DNA of 64,000 nucleotides from positions 1-64,000 of the forward strand of contig NZ_SJDM01000003.1 in the NCBI RefSeq assembly GCF_004761865.1. Reading direction: 5' to 3'. The notes beneath the pieces were generated by a model, which ran no database searches, was not told where the DNA came from, and saw nothing but the letters and a program-made list of their open reading frames with translations. Shown one piece after another: positions 52,579 through 61,145 of this stretch (the first letter of the stretch is position 1; every line of letters starts with the position of its first letter). The position numbers and the translations under genes were made by a program. This stretch comes from Crenalkalicoccus roseus (lineage in GTDB: Bacteria; Pseudomonadota; Alphaproteobacteria; Acetobacterales; Acetobacteraceae).

Positions 52579-52660
52579 GCCGCGGACGGGGCGCCCGGAC
52601 GGGTTGCGGCCCCGCCGCCGCTTGACTAAGTTCCGGCCCCTCCCGGCCCGCCCGGGAGAC

Positions 52661-52751
52661 GGATGGGTGGCCGAGTGGTCGAAGGCGCGCGCCTGGAGAG
52701 CGCGTATACGCCCAAAGCGTATCGAGGGTTCGAATCCCTCCCCATCCGCCA
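52661..52751 (+). tRNA. tRNA-Ser (anticodon GGA)
   Basis: A full cloverleaf with the long variable arm of class II tRNAs. Acceptor arms GGATGGG (52661-52667) and CCCATCC (52741-52747) pair perfectly, with discriminator G 52748 and encoded CCA 52749-52751. The anticodon GGA is at 52695-52697, in loop CTGGAGA; the T arm reads GAGGGTTCGAATCCCTC. It decodes UCC and UCU. Confidence 0.97.
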
Positions 52752-52776
52752 TCCCCTGATGCCCGCCCCGGGCGCG

Positions 52777-54447
52777 TCAGGACGGCGCCACCTCCCATCG
52801 CCAGCGCTGCAGGTCGAGGCCGCACAGCCCGTCGAGCCCGTGCGCCGCGGCGTAGCGGCGCACCGCCGCGAAATACTCCGGGCGCGGCGGGAAGCTCTCC
52901 GGCCAGAGCGGCGGGTTGAAGGTGGAGATGCCGTTGATCGTCGGCAGCCCCAGCACCTCGGCGATCAGCATCGCCTCGGTGTTGTGGTTGTAGATGTTGT
53001 CCACCTCCTCCCCGAAGCGGCTCTCGGTGCGGGCGGCGGTGACGAAGAAGGCGCGGCATTCCGCCGGCGCGGGCGGCACGGAGCGCAGCCGGGCAAGCTC
53101 CAGCGGCCGGTCGAGGAAGCGCGGCGCGTAGGCGTTGAGCTGCTCCGCCACCAGCAGCGCCGCCAGCAGGCCGAGCGCCGGCCCCGGCCAGCGCCGCGCC
53201 CGCGCCGCCAGGAAGGCGAGGGCGAGGGCGATCACCGGCACCACCAGGAACACTTGGTAGCGCGCGACCACCCGCGCCGCCCGCGCGCCCGGCACGAACT
53301 CGTAGACCAGCCACCAGGGCGAGGCGCCGCCGATGCGCAGGGCCAGCGCCCAGGTCGCCAGGGTGGCGATGGCGAGCGCCCGCAGGAAGGCGGTGCGGTC
53401 GTCCTCCGCCGCGCCGCCGCGCCAGAGCCAGGCGAGCGCGGCGGCGAAGGCCAGCAGCAGCAGCGGCGGCAGGCCGGTCATCTGCTCCGACCAGAACGGC
53501 ATGTCCGGGCGGAAGGCGGCGTTCAGCGCCCGCACCAGCCAGCCCCAGAGCAGGTTCCGCTCCCCGACATGGATCAGGTCGAGCGGGGAGAGCGTGTACT
53601 GCGCGACCATCCCTGCATAGTCGTGCATCCCCGTCTCGCGCGCCTTGGGCAGGTAGAGGCGGAGGAAGGGCAGGTTGAGCAGCAGGGCGAGGGCGCCGAG
53701 CGCGCCGAGCGCCGGCAGCGCGCCGCGCAGCGCCGCGAGCAGGCGCCGCCGCCGCTCCGCCCCGGCCACCGCCAGCCAGGCCAGGAGCAGCGCCGCGCCG
53801 AGGAAGGCCGCGTACCAGGCCATGTAGTAGCCGGTCATCAGCATCAGCGCGTGCCAGGCGAGGAACCCCGCGCCCCAGAGCAGCAGCACCCCCTGCCGCC
53901 CCCGCAGCAGCGCCGTGAGCGCGCCATGCGCCAGCACCGCGAGCAGCGGCACCAGCGAGACGCTGAAGAGCTGCACGTTGCTCGCGCGGATGGCGAGGTT
54001 GTTGCTCAGCGTGAACAGCGCCGCCCCGAGCAGCGCCCAGCCGAAGGAGAGGCCGAGCACCCGCCGCGCGGCGAGGTGGAAGCCGAGGAAGCCGATGGCG
54101 CGCAGCGCCATGTTGACCAGCTCGCCCGCCAGGAAGGGATCGGCGCCGAGCGCACGGAAGCCCGCGAACAGCAGGCCGAAGGCGAGGTAGCCGTCATTGT
54201 AGCCGAGCGTCGCCGGCACCGGGTGGAAGTAGTGGGTGGTGTCCCAGGCGGCGCGGCCGCGCAGCACGTTCGCCCAGTGCTCCATGATGGAAAGGGCGAT
54301 CACCCCGTCATGCCGGTCGCCGTTCAGCAGGGTGAAGCCGTCGGCGATCTGGCCGCGGAAGAACAGGCCGACGCAGAGAGCGCAGGCGGCGAGCAGCGCC
54401 GCGAGGCGCGGCAGGGCGAAGGACGCGGTCGGCGGGGCTTGCGGCAT
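52777..54447 (-). CDS. Polytopic membrane protein, GT-C glycosyltransferase-like, function unknown
   Basis: 556 aa with about 10-12 predicted transmembrane segments through residue 430 and a soluble C-terminal domain of about 120 residues. The first periplasmic loop has acidic GDRHDGVIALSIMEHW and a following THYFHPVPATLGYNDGYLAFG, reminiscent of GT-C lipid-linked sugar transferases, but no definitive motif is visible. The C-terminal domain contains NIYNHNTEAMLIAE and FNPPLWPESFPPRPEYF. It may transfer sugars from a polyprenyl donor. It lies just downstream of tRNA-Ser, on the opposite strand. Confidence 0.75.
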   Translation of the reverse strand: MPQAPPTASFALPRLAALLAACALCVGLFFRGQIADGFTLLNGDRHDGVIALSIMEHWANVLRGRAAWDTTHYFHPVPATLGYNDGYLAFGLLFAGFRALGADPFLAGELVNMALRAIGFLGFHLAARRVLGLSFGWALLGAALFTLSNNLAIRASNVQLFSVSLVPLLAVLAHGALTALLRGRQGVLLLWGAGFLAWHALMLMTGYYMAWYAAFLGAALLLAWLAVAGAERRRRLLAALRGALPALGALGALALLLNLPFLRLYLPKARETGMHDYAGMVAQYTLSPLDLIHVGERNLLWGWLVRALNAAFRPDMPFWSEQMTGLPPLLLLAFAAALAWLWRGGAAEDDRTAFLRALAIATLATWALALRIGGASPWWLVYEFVPGARAARVVARYQVFLVVPVIALALAFLAARARRWPGPALGLLAALLVAEQLNAYAPRFLDRPLELARLRSVPPAPAECRAFFVTAARTESRFGEEVDNIYNHNTEAMLIAEVLGLPTINGISTFNPPLWPESFPPRPEYFAAVRRYAAAHGLDGLCGLDLQRWRWEVAPS

Positions 54448-54470
54448 CGGCGGTCGGGGGCGGGCGTGGG

Positions 54471-55967
54471 TCAGCCGGCGCGCCAGAAGGGGTCGAGCGG
54501 CAGCAGCGCGTCCCAGGCCGCATGGGCCCGCTTGCGCGCCCGCCCGGCGCGGGCAAGGGCGAAGCCCTCCACGGCCCCCACCGCCCAGGCCGGCACGGAG
54601 GAGCCGAGGGAGCCCACCAGGCTCCGCGCCACCGCGGCGTCGTTCACCGTGCCCAGCGCCTCCTGCAGCGCCGCCAGGCGCTTGAGGAAGCGCCGCGCCG
54701 GCTTGCCCGGCCAGAGCGGGGCGAACAGCTCCGCCGCGTAGCGCAGGCGCTTGCCGGTGAGGCGCAGCGCATGCAGCGCCTCCGGCGTTAGCGCGCGGAT
54801 CTCCTCGCCCTCCGCGCGCAGCCGGCGCCAGCGCCGGTCGAGCACCCGCGCCGCGAAGTCGGGGGGCGCCGCCTCCAGCAGCGCCGCCTGCTTCGGCGCC
54901 TCGGCGGCTGCCTCGCGCCAGGGGCGGCAGAGGAGAAGCGCGATGCCGTCCAGCGCCAGCACCCGGAAGCCCGGCCCCTCAAGGGTCCGGCGCAGCGTGC
55001 GGTAGGCGAGGAGCCGCCGCGCCTCCATCGCCTTCAGCAGCGCGGCGATGCGGCGGTCGCCGGGGAAGCCCGCCGTCACCCTGGCGCCGAGCCCCTCCAG
55101 GAACACGTCGAGGTCGCGCGCCGCGCCAAGGGTGGCGGCGAGGTCCCTGAGCCCCGCCTCGAAGGCCGCCACGGCGGGGCAGCGCGCGGCGGGGCGGAAG
55201 GCGCGGAGCACCGAGCGCAGCCGGCGCAGCGCCACGCGCATCTGGTGCACCCCCTCCGGCCCCGCCTCGGGGCGGCAGAGCGGCGCCTGGTGCAGCAGCA
55301 CCTCCAGCAGGTGGCCGGCGGCCCCGGCGAGCGCCGCCTCCACGGTCGCCGCGCCGCCGATCTCCGGCGGTCCCGCCCGGCGCGGCCGGGGCGCCTCGCC
55401 GCGGGCGAGGGCGCGGCCCTCCTCGGCGAGGGCGGGCCCCGGCAGCAGCGGGAGGTCGGCAGCCAGGGCGCGGGCGAGGGCGAGCACCGCCTCGGGGGCG
55501 CCGGAGAGGCGGAGCCGCGCCGCCGGCCGCTCGGCCGCCACGGCACGCAGCCTGCCCGAGCGGAGTTCGAGCTGCACCGGCCCCGAAGGTGCGGCGAGGG
55601 GGATGAGGAGGCGCCGGCCGCTGAAGGCGGCGACCGGCATGGTCGCCTCGCCGGCCGGCGCCGCCTCCTCCGGCGCGGCGGCGGGCGGGGTGCCGGGGAT
55701 CCAGGCCTCCCCCTCCTCCGGCAGCACCCGCAGCAGGCGGCGCGGCCCGCGGCGCGGCGCCTCCGCCACCAGCCCCGCCGCGGCGAGCGCGCCGTCGGGC
55801 GTGTCGAGCCAGATCAGCTCCTCGGCCGTGCCGCGCGTCCGCCCGGCGCGCGCGGCGCCGATCGCCGGATGGCGGGCGAGCCGCGGCGCGGCCGCCGGAT
55901 CGAGGACGAATTCAAGGTCGAGCCAGGGCCTGTCCTCGGCGGCCCCGGCTCCGGCCGTCCCCGGCAT
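54471..55967 (-). CDS. CHAD-domain protein with degenerate CYTH N-terminus
   Basis: 498 aa from ATG 55967. The N-terminal 150 or so residues follow a CYTH (triphosphate tunnel) layout but the ExExK hallmark is lost: the first strand reads LDLEFVLD. The CHAD domain (about residues 225-490) is typical: the histidine-bearing helix EGVHQMRVALRRLRS, then ALRLTGKRLRYAAELF. CHAD helical bundles bind polyphosphate. A SixA phosphohistidine phosphatase gene lies 29 bp upstream on the same strand, a pairing common for these genes. The two likely form an operon. Confidence 0.87.
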   Translation of the reverse strand: MPGTAGAGAAEDRPWLDLEFVLDPAAAPRLARHPAIGAARAGRTRGTAEELIWLDTPDGALAAAGLVAEAPRRGPRRLLRVLPEEGEAWIPGTPPAAAPEEAAPAGEATMPVAAFSGRRLLIPLAAPSGPVQLELRSGRLRAVAAERPAARLRLSGAPEAVLALARALAADLPLLPGPALAEEGRALARGEAPRPRRAGPPEIGGAATVEAALAGAAGHLLEVLLHQAPLCRPEAGPEGVHQMRVALRRLRSVLRAFRPAARCPAVAAFEAGLRDLAATLGAARDLDVFLEGLGARVTAGFPGDRRIAALLKAMEARRLLAYRTLRRTLEGPGFRVLALDGIALLLCRPWREAAAEAPKQAALLEAAPPDFAARVLDRRWRRLRAEGEEIRALTPEALHALRLTGKRLRYAAELFAPLWPGKPARRFLKRLAALQEALGTVNDAAVARSLVGSLGSSVPAWAVGAVEGFALARAGRARKRAHAAWDALLPLDPFWRAG

Positions 55968-55996
55968 CGGCTCGGCATGGAGGGCTTCGAGGACGG

Positions 55997-56539
55997 TCAG
56001 GCCGGTATCTCCCCCGTGGTCGGCAGGTCGCGCGGGGCGAGGAAGCGCACGAGCCGCCCGCCGCCCGGCTCCAGCAGCCGCCAGGGGGAGGCGATGCTGA
56101 ACTCGGCCAGCGCGCCCGTCGGGTAGGACTCGGCGAGGCGGCGCGCATCGGGGCCGGCGGTGGCGAGGCCGGCCGCGCCCATCAGCGCCAGGGCGAATTC
56201 GTGCAGGCCGGGATTGTGGCCGATCAGCATCAGGCTGCGCGCCGTCTCGGGCACGCCGCGCACCACCGAGAGCAGCGTCTGCCACGGCGCGAGGTAGAGC
56301 TGGTCCATCGGCTCGACCAGGGTGCCGGCCTCGAGCGGGCGCAGGGCATCGAGCGTCTGCAGCGTCCGCCGCGCCGAGGAGACGAGCACGATGTCCGCCG
56401 AGAGGCCGAGTTCCCGCATCGCCTGCGCCATGGCAAGAGCGGCCCGCCGGCCGCGCGTGTTGAGCGGCCGGGCGTGATCGGGAAGGCTCGGGTCGTCCCA
56501 GGAGGACTTCGCGTGCCGCAGCAGCAGGAGCTGACGCAT
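55997..56539 (-). CDS. SixA-type phosphohistidine phosphatase (histidine phosphatase superfamily)
   Basis: 180 aa. The RHG-type motif is RHAKSSW with catalytic His9; RGRRAAL and SSARRTLQT follow, and the second catalytic His is in LIGHNPGLHE. This is the SixA layout, acting on phosphohistidine of HPt proteins or on small phosphate esters. Its ATG at 56537-56539 overlaps by 2 bp the ATG of the divergent DUF6134-type gene. The CHAD gene lies downstream in the same operon. Confidence 0.9.
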   Translation of the reverse strand: MRQLLLLRHAKSSWDDPSLPDHARPLNTRGRRAALAMAQAMRELGLSADIVLVSSARRTLQTLDALRPLEAGTLVEPMDQLYLAPWQTLLSVVRGVPETARSLMLIGHNPGLHEFALALMGAAGLATAGPDARRLAESYPTGALAEFSIASPWRLLEPGGGRLVRFLAPRDLPTTGEIPA

Positions 56540-57212
56540 GTTCGGGATGTTGCCACGGCCGGACCGCCCTGTCGCGCCCCCTCCGCCCGGGGCGGCGTCG
56601 GCGCGGCCCGGCCGGCGTGCGCTGCTCCTGGCCGTGGCGGGCCTCGCGCCGGCGGTGCCGGCGGCCCTGGCCGCGCGCGCCCCGCTCCGCTTCCGCATCC
56701 TGCGCGAGGGCGCCGAGATCGGCACCCATCTCGTGACCTTCGCCGGCACCGCCGGGGCGCCGACCGCGCTGACCGAGGTGGACATCACCGTGCGCCTCGC
56801 CGGCTTCACCGTGTTCCGGATGCGCCACAGCTTCCGCGAGAGCTGGGCGGAGGGGCGGCTGCGGGAGGCGGCCTCGCGGCTTGACCGCAACGGGCGCGTC
56901 TCCGAGATGGCGGCCCGCGCCGAGGGGGATGCGATCCTGGTGGAGGGAACGGCGGGGGCGCGGCGCCTGCCGCGCGAGGCGGCGCCGCTCACCTGGTGGG
57001 AGACGCGGCGCTTCGGCGGCCCGCTCTTCGACAACGCCACCGGCCGGCCGCTGCGCCTGCACTGGACGCGCACCCCGGCGGCGGGGGGGATGGTGCGCTG
57101 GCGCTGCACGGGAGACACCGAGGCCGAGGGGCTCTACGCCGCGGACGGCACCTGGCTCTCCTGGGCGACGCGCGGCGACGACGGCAGCGCCGTCACCTAC
57201 GAGCGCGCGTGA
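56538..57212 (+). CDS. DUF6134-like exported protein
   Basis: 224 aa. After a Pro/Ala-rich start, RRALLLAVAGLAPAVPAALA is a signal peptide with cleavage near residue 45. The mature part, beta-strand-rich, contains FRILREGAEIGTHLVTF and later LHWTRTPAAGGMVRW; this resembles the DUF6134/DUF3108 type periplasmic proteins. ATG 56538 is supported by AGGAG seven bases upstream; an ATG at 56547 is an alternative. Its start codon overlaps that of the divergent sixA gene by 2 bp. Function unknown. Confidence 0.78.
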   Translation: MFGMLPRPDRPVAPPPPGAASARPGRRALLLAVAGLAPAVPAALAARAPLRFRILREGAEIGTHLVTFAGTAGAPTALTEVDITVRLAGFTVFRMRHSFRESWAEGRLREAASRLDRNGRVSEMAARAEGDAILVEGTAGARRLPREAAPLTWWETRRFGGPLFDNATGRPLRLHWTRTPAAGGMVRWRCTGDTEAEGLYAADGTWLSWATRGDDGSAVTYERA

Positions 57213-57279
57213 CGCCCGGCCGGCTTGCGCCCCCCGCGGGCCGGCGCCAGGATCCCGCGCGGGAGCGGGAGGAGACGCG

Positions 57280-58044
57280 ATGGCCCCCGAGATCGAGTGG
57301 ATGCACCTGACGGCGGAGGAGCTGCGCGCCCGCGCCGCGGCCGACGCGCTCGTGATCGTTCCCGTCGCCTCCCTGGAGCAGCACGGCCCGCACCTGGCGA
57401 CCGGGGTGGACATCGTGCTCGCCACCGCGGTGGCGCAGCGCACCGCGCGCCGGCTCGCCGCGGCCGGGCAGGCGGTGGTGGTCACGCCCTGCGTCTGGAC
57501 CGGCCTCGCCGAGCATCACATGGCCTTCGGCGGCACCGTCACGCTCGACTACGAGGCCTTCGCCGGGGTGCTGCGCGGCATCCTGCGCAGCGCCGCGCGC
57601 GGCGGCTTCCGGCGGGCGATGCTGCTGAACGGGCATGGCGGCAATGCCGAGGCGGTGGCGGTCGCGGCCTCCGCGCTCTCGGTCGAGCTCGGCATCCGCG
57701 TCGCCGCCGGCACCTACTGGCACGTGGCGCCGGAGGTGATCGCCCCGGTGCTGGAGCGCCAGCCGGGGCTGATGCACGCCTGCGAGGCCGAGACCTCCAT
57801 GATGATGGCGCTGCTGCCGGAGGCGGTGCGGCGCGAGCGGCTGGCCGAGGCGCACGGCCCCGCCTCGACGCGGGTGGAGGGGCAGCCGCCGGCGCTGGCG
57901 CTGCGCCGCTCCTTCCGCGACCTCTCGCCGTCCGGCGTCATCGGCGATGCCCGCGCGGCGACGGCGGAGAAGGGCGAGCGGCTGCTGGAGGCGATCTCCG
58001 CGCGGATGGCGGAGGTGCTGCGCAACCCCGCCCTCTGGGCCTGA
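57280..58044 (+). CDS. Creatininase-family amidohydrolase
   Basis: 254 aa. The metal-binding blocks SLEQHGPHLATGVD (Glu, His, Asp ligands) and LNGHGGNAEAV (His) are complete, and the Glu of CEAETSMMMAL is the final ligand. Creatininases and their relatives open cyclic or formamide-type amides. The substrate is unknown. ATG 57280 follows GGGAGGAG. It lies 67 bp downstream of the DUF6134-like gene and is convergent with the modE-like regulator. Confidence 0.9.
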   Translation: MAPEIEWMHLTAEELRARAAADALVIVPVASLEQHGPHLATGVDIVLATAVAQRTARRLAAAGQAVVVTPCVWTGLAEHHMAFGGTVTLDYEAFAGVLRGILRSAARGGFRRAMLLNGHGGNAEAVAVAASALSVELGIRVAAGTYWHVAPEVIAPVLERQPGLMHACEAETSMMMALLPEAVRRERLAEAHGPASTRVEGQPPALALRRSFRDLSPSGVIGDARAATAEKGERLLEAISARMAEVLRNPALWA

Positions 58045-58091
58045 CGCCCGGCGCGCAAGGCCCTGCGGGTGTCGGGGCGCCCGGCGGGATG

Positions 58092-58463
58092 TCACCGCCG
58101 CAGCCGCGCGCGCAGCCGGTTGAGATGGGGCTCCGTCGCCGTGATCGCCGCGCGCTCGACCTCGCGGTAGGTCGCCAGGACCTCCTCCCCCAGCGCGCTC
58201 AGGCGCGCCCCGCCGCCGCGCGCGCCGCCGACGGTCGCCTCCACCAGGGGCGCGGCGAAATCCCGGTTCAGGGCCGAGACCAGATCATGCGCCCGCTGGT
58301 AGGACATGCCGAGGCGCCGGCCGGCGGCGGCGATCGAGCCGGTATCGCGGATCGCCTCGAGCAGCGCCGCCTTGCCCGGGCCGAGCGCCACCCGCTCGCT
58401 CAGGTCCAGGCGCAGCGTGATCGGCAGGCGCGAGGCGGGGGAGGCGGCGGGTCTGCGGGGCAT
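58092..58463 (-). CDS. modE: ModE-type winged-helix regulator (DNA-binding domain only)
   Basis: 123 aa from ATG 58463; a TTG at 58475 would add 4 residues. The LysR-like N-terminal domain of ModE is present: LRLDLSERVALGPGKAALLEAI, TGSIAAAGRRLGMSYQRAHDLV and GGARGGGARLSALGEEVL. The two C-terminal molybdate-binding Mop domains of classical ModE (about 260 aa) are absent. Such short forms repress mod operons in other alphaproteobacteria. It is divergent from modA across a 96-bp gap that holds a ModE-type palindrome. Confidence 0.85.
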   Translation of the reverse strand: MPRRPAASPASRLPITLRLDLSERVALGPGKAALLEAIRDTGSIAAAGRRLGMSYQRAHDLVSALNRDFAAPLVEATVGGARGGGARLSALGEEVLATYREVERAAITATEPHLNRLRARLRR

Positions 58464-58522
58464 GGCGCCAGACAATCACGCGCGGCGGGCCCGTCCAAGC
58501 GCGATGGACAGCGTCGCCGTCG

Positions 58523-58552
58523 CCTCGCTATCCGTAAAGGAAGATAGCGAGG
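58523..58552. promoter_or_regulatory. ModE-type operator before modA
   Basis: CCTCGCTATC (58523-58532) and GATAGCGAGG (58543-58552) are perfect 10-bp inverted arms around a 10-bp spacer. The CGCTAT half-site is the one found in ModE operators of other bacteria. The right arm ends 7 bp before the modA ATG and thus covers the ribosome-binding region, so a bound repressor could block transcription. The site lies between divergent modE and modA. Confidence 0.78.
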
Positions 58553-58559
58553 GGTCCCG

Positions 58560-59351
58560 ATGCACGCCTTCCCGTCACCGCGCCGTGCCCTGGCCGCGCT
58601 GCTGGCGCTGCCCGTCCTCCTTCCCCGCGCCGCCCGCGCCCAGGCGCAGCCGCCCCTCGTCGCCGGCGCCGCCGACCTGCAATTCGCGCTCGAGGAGGTC
58701 GCGCAGCGCTTCCGCGCCGAGACCGGGCGGCAGGTGCGGCTTTCCTTCGGCTCCTCGGGCAACATCACGCGCCAGATCGAGCAGGGCGCGCCGGTGGAGC
58801 TGTTCCTCTCGGCCGACGAGGCCTTCGTCTTCCGCCTGCACGAGGGCGGCCACGCGCGCGACCGGGGCACGCTCTACGCCGTCGGCCGGATCGTGCTGTT
58901 CACCCCGCCCGGCTCGCCGCTGCGCACCGACCAGGGCATGGCCGCGATCCGCGCCGGGCTGGAGGCGGGCCGGATCCGCCGCTTCGCCATCGCCAACCCC
59001 GAACACGCGCCCTATGGACGCGCCGCCGAGCAGGCGCTGCGCGCCGAGGGGCTGTGGGAGCGCCTGCAGCCGCACCTCGTGCTCGGCGAGAACGTCTCCC
59101 AGGCCGCGCAATTCGCCCTCGCGGGCGGAAGCCAGGGCGGCATCGTCGCCTACTCCCTGGTCCTCGCCCCGGCGCTTCAGGGGCGGGGCGCCTTCGCGCT
59201 GATCCCCGACTCCCTGCACGAGCCGCTGCGCCAGCGCATGGTGCTGACGCGCCGCGCCGGGCCGGTGGCGGAAGCCTTCCACGCCTACATGCAGGCCGCG
59301 TCCGTGCGCGAGATCATGCGCCGCTACGGCTTCGTCCTGCCGGACGAGTGA
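58560..59351 (+). CDS. modA: Molybdate ABC transporter substrate-binding protein ModA
   Basis: 263 aa periplasmic receptor with signal peptide cleaved near ARAQA (residue 28). ModA-family blocks are GAADLQFALEEVAQRF, SFGSSGNITRQIEQGAPVELFLSAD and the C-terminal VREIMRRYGFVLP. It binds molybdate/tungstate and passes it to ModB. The start at 58560 is preceded by GAGGGG inside the operator's right arm. First gene of modABC. Confidence 0.94.
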   Translation: MHAFPSPRRALAALLALPVLLPRAARAQAQPPLVAGAADLQFALEEVAQRFRAETGRQVRLSFGSSGNITRQIEQGAPVELFLSADEAFVFRLHEGGHARDRGTLYAVGRIVLFTPPGSPLRTDQGMAAIRAGLEAGRIRRFAIANPEHAPYGRAAEQALRAEGLWERLQPHLVLGENVSQAAQFALAGGSQGGIVAYSLVLAPALQGRGAFALIPDSLHEPLRQRMVLTRRAGPVAEAFHAYMQAASVREIMRRYGFVLPDE

Positions 59352-59358
59352 GCCCGCC

Positions 59359-60033
59359 ATGGACTGGGTCGCCTTCCGGCTTTCGGTCGAGCTCGGGCTC
59401 GCCACCCTCGCGCTGCTGATGCCGTTTTCGGTCTGGCTCGGCCGGGCGCTGGCATATCGCCGCTTCCCCGGCCGCGGCTTCGTCGAGGCGGCGGTGGCGC
59501 TGCCGCTGGTGCTGCCGCCGACCGTGGTGGGCTTCTACCTGCTCGCCGCCTTCGGCGCGCAATCGCCGCTGGGCCGGGCCTGGGAGGGGCTGTTCGGCCA
59601 TGGCCTCGCCTTCTCCTTCGAGGGGTTGCTCCTCGCCAGCGTGATCGTGAACCTGCCCTTCGCCGTGCAGCCGGTGCAGAACGCCTTCGCCGCCATCCCC
59701 CCCCGCGTGCGGGAGGCGGGCGCGGTCTCCGGCATGGCGCCCTGGCGCGTGCTGCTGCGCATCGAACTGCCGCTCGCCTGGCCCGGCATCGCCACCGCCG
59801 CGGTGCTGACCTTCGCGCACACGCTGGGCGAGTTCGGCGTGGTGCTGATGGTGGGCGGCGCCATCCCCGGCGAGACGCAGACCATCGCCATCGCCATCTA
59901 CGACCGCGTGCAGGCCTTCGACGATCGCGGGGCGGGGATCATGTCGGCGGTGCTGCTCGCCGTCTCGGTCGCCGCGCTCGGCCTCACCAACACGATCTCG
60001 CGCCGGGTCGGACGGCGGACCAGGGATGCCTGA
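59359..60033 (+). CDS. modB: Molybdate ABC transporter permease ModB
   Basis: 224 aa inner-membrane permease with about five to six hydrophobic spans. The EAA loop is visible as REAGAVSGMAPWRVLLRIELP (residues about 118-138), where the coupling helix contacts ModC. PTVVGFYLLAAFG and GEFGVVLMVGGAIPG are ModB-typical. It starts 7 bp after modA and overlaps modC by 8 bp. Confidence 0.94.
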   Translation: MDWVAFRLSVELGLATLALLMPFSVWLGRALAYRRFPGRGFVEAAVALPLVLPPTVVGFYLLAAFGAQSPLGRAWEGLFGHGLAFSFEGLLLASVIVNLPFAVQPVQNAFAAIPPRVREAGAVSGMAPWRVLLRIELPLAWPGIATAAVLTFAHTLGEFGVVLMVGGAIPGETQTIAIAIYDRVQAFDDRGAGIMSAVLLAVSVAALGLTNTISRRVGRRTRDA

Positions 60034-61138
60034 GGGATCCGAGGCGGGCCTCGAGGTCGCGCTCGGCTCCGAGACGCCGATCCCGCTCGACCTTGCCTTC
60101 ACCGCCGGGCCTGGGGAGGTGCTGGCCCTGGTCGGCCCCTCGGGCGCGGGCAAGTCCACCGTGCTGCGCTGCATCGCCGGGCTGCACCGCGCCGAGCGCG
60201 GAAGCGTGCGGTGCGCAGGCACGGCTTGGTTCGACGCGGCCTCCGGCCTGTGCCTGCCCGCCCATGCCCGGCGCGTGGGCCTGGTCTTCCAGGACTACGC
60301 CCTGTTCCCGCACATGACGGTGCTGGAGAACGTCGCCGCGGCGATGGGGCACCTGCCGCGGCGGGAGCGCGCCCCGCGCGCGCGGGACCTGCTGGCGCGG
60401 GTGCATCTGGCGGGACTCGACGAGCGCCGCCCGGCGGAGCTCTCGGGCGGGCAGCAGCAGCGCGTCGCGGTGGCGCGCGCCCTGGCCCGGGAGCCGGCGG
60501 CCCTCCTGCTGGACGAGCCCTTCTCCGCGGTGGACAGGGCGACGCGGCGGCGGCTGCAGGCGGAGCTTGCCGCGCTGCGCCGCGGCCTCTCCATCCCCGT
60601 CCTGCTCATCACCCACGATCTCGACGAGGCGCTGATGCTCGCCGACCGGATGGTGCTGATGCATCGCGGCCGCGGCCTGCAGACCGCGCCGCCGGCCGAG
60701 ATGCTGGCCCGCCCCGCCTCGGCCGAGGTCGCGCGTCTGCTCGACCTGCGCAACCTGTTCCGCGCCCGGGTGGAGCGCCACGACGCCGGCGCCCGCACCA
60801 CCTGGCTGCGCTGGGGCGAGCGGCTGGTGGAGGCGGCGCACGCCCCCGCCTTCGCGCCCGGGACCGAGGTGGACTGGCTGGTCCCGGCCTCCGGCATCGT
60901 GCTGCACAGCCGCCTGCGCCCCTCGGCGGGAGAGCGCGAGAACCCGGTCGCGGGGCGGATCGCCGAGATGATCGTCCTCGGCGAGGAGGCGCGGATCACG
61001 CTCGATGTCGGGGACCCCAGGGGGCATCCGCTCCGTTTCGGCCTGCCGCTGCACGTGGCGCGGCGGAACGGCCTGGCGCCGGGCGTGGCCGCCACCGTCT
61101 CGCTGCTGCGGGAGACGATCCACCTGATGGCGCCGTGA
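60026..61138 (+). CDS. modC: Molybdate ABC transporter ATP-binding protein ModC
   Basis: 370 aa. Walker A GPSGAGKST is at residues 37-45, the Q-loop is VFQDYALFPHM, the signature is LSGGQQQRVAVARAL, Walker B is LLLDEPFSAVD and the H-loop is ITHDLDEA. The C-terminal region (about residues 230-370) includes a Mop/TOBE domain that binds molybdate and can feed back on transport. It overlaps modB by 8 bp. Convergent with the BASS-type transporter gene, gap 7 bp. Confidence 0.94.
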   Translation: MPEGSEAGLEVALGSETPIPLDLAFTAGPGEVLALVGPSGAGKSTVLRCIAGLHRAERGSVRCAGTAWFDAASGLCLPAHARRVGLVFQDYALFPHMTVLENVAAAMGHLPRRERAPRARDLLARVHLAGLDERRPAELSGGQQQRVAVARALAREPAALLLDEPFSAVDRATRRRLQAELAALRRGLSIPVLLITHDLDEALMLADRMVLMHRGRGLQTAPPAEMLARPASAEVARLLDLRNLFRARVERHDAGARTTWLRWGERLVEAAHAPAFAPGTEVDWLVPASGIVLHSRLRPSAGERENPVAGRIAEMIVLGEEARITLDVGDPRGHPLRFGLPLHVARRNGLAPGVAATVSLLRETIHLMAP

Positions 61139-61145
61139 CTCCCTC

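Noticed and set aside
52621-52660. Promoter for tRNA-Ser from TTGACT at 52622
   Set aside because: The -35-like hexamer has no -10-like sequence at a suitable distance before the tRNA start, so the promoter could not be placed.
55968-57485. Long upstream extension of the CHAD gene (to about 1004 codons)
   Set aside because: It runs antisense to the DUF6134-like gene and in another frame through sixA, with no domain content. The CYTH-like region begins just after ATG 55967.
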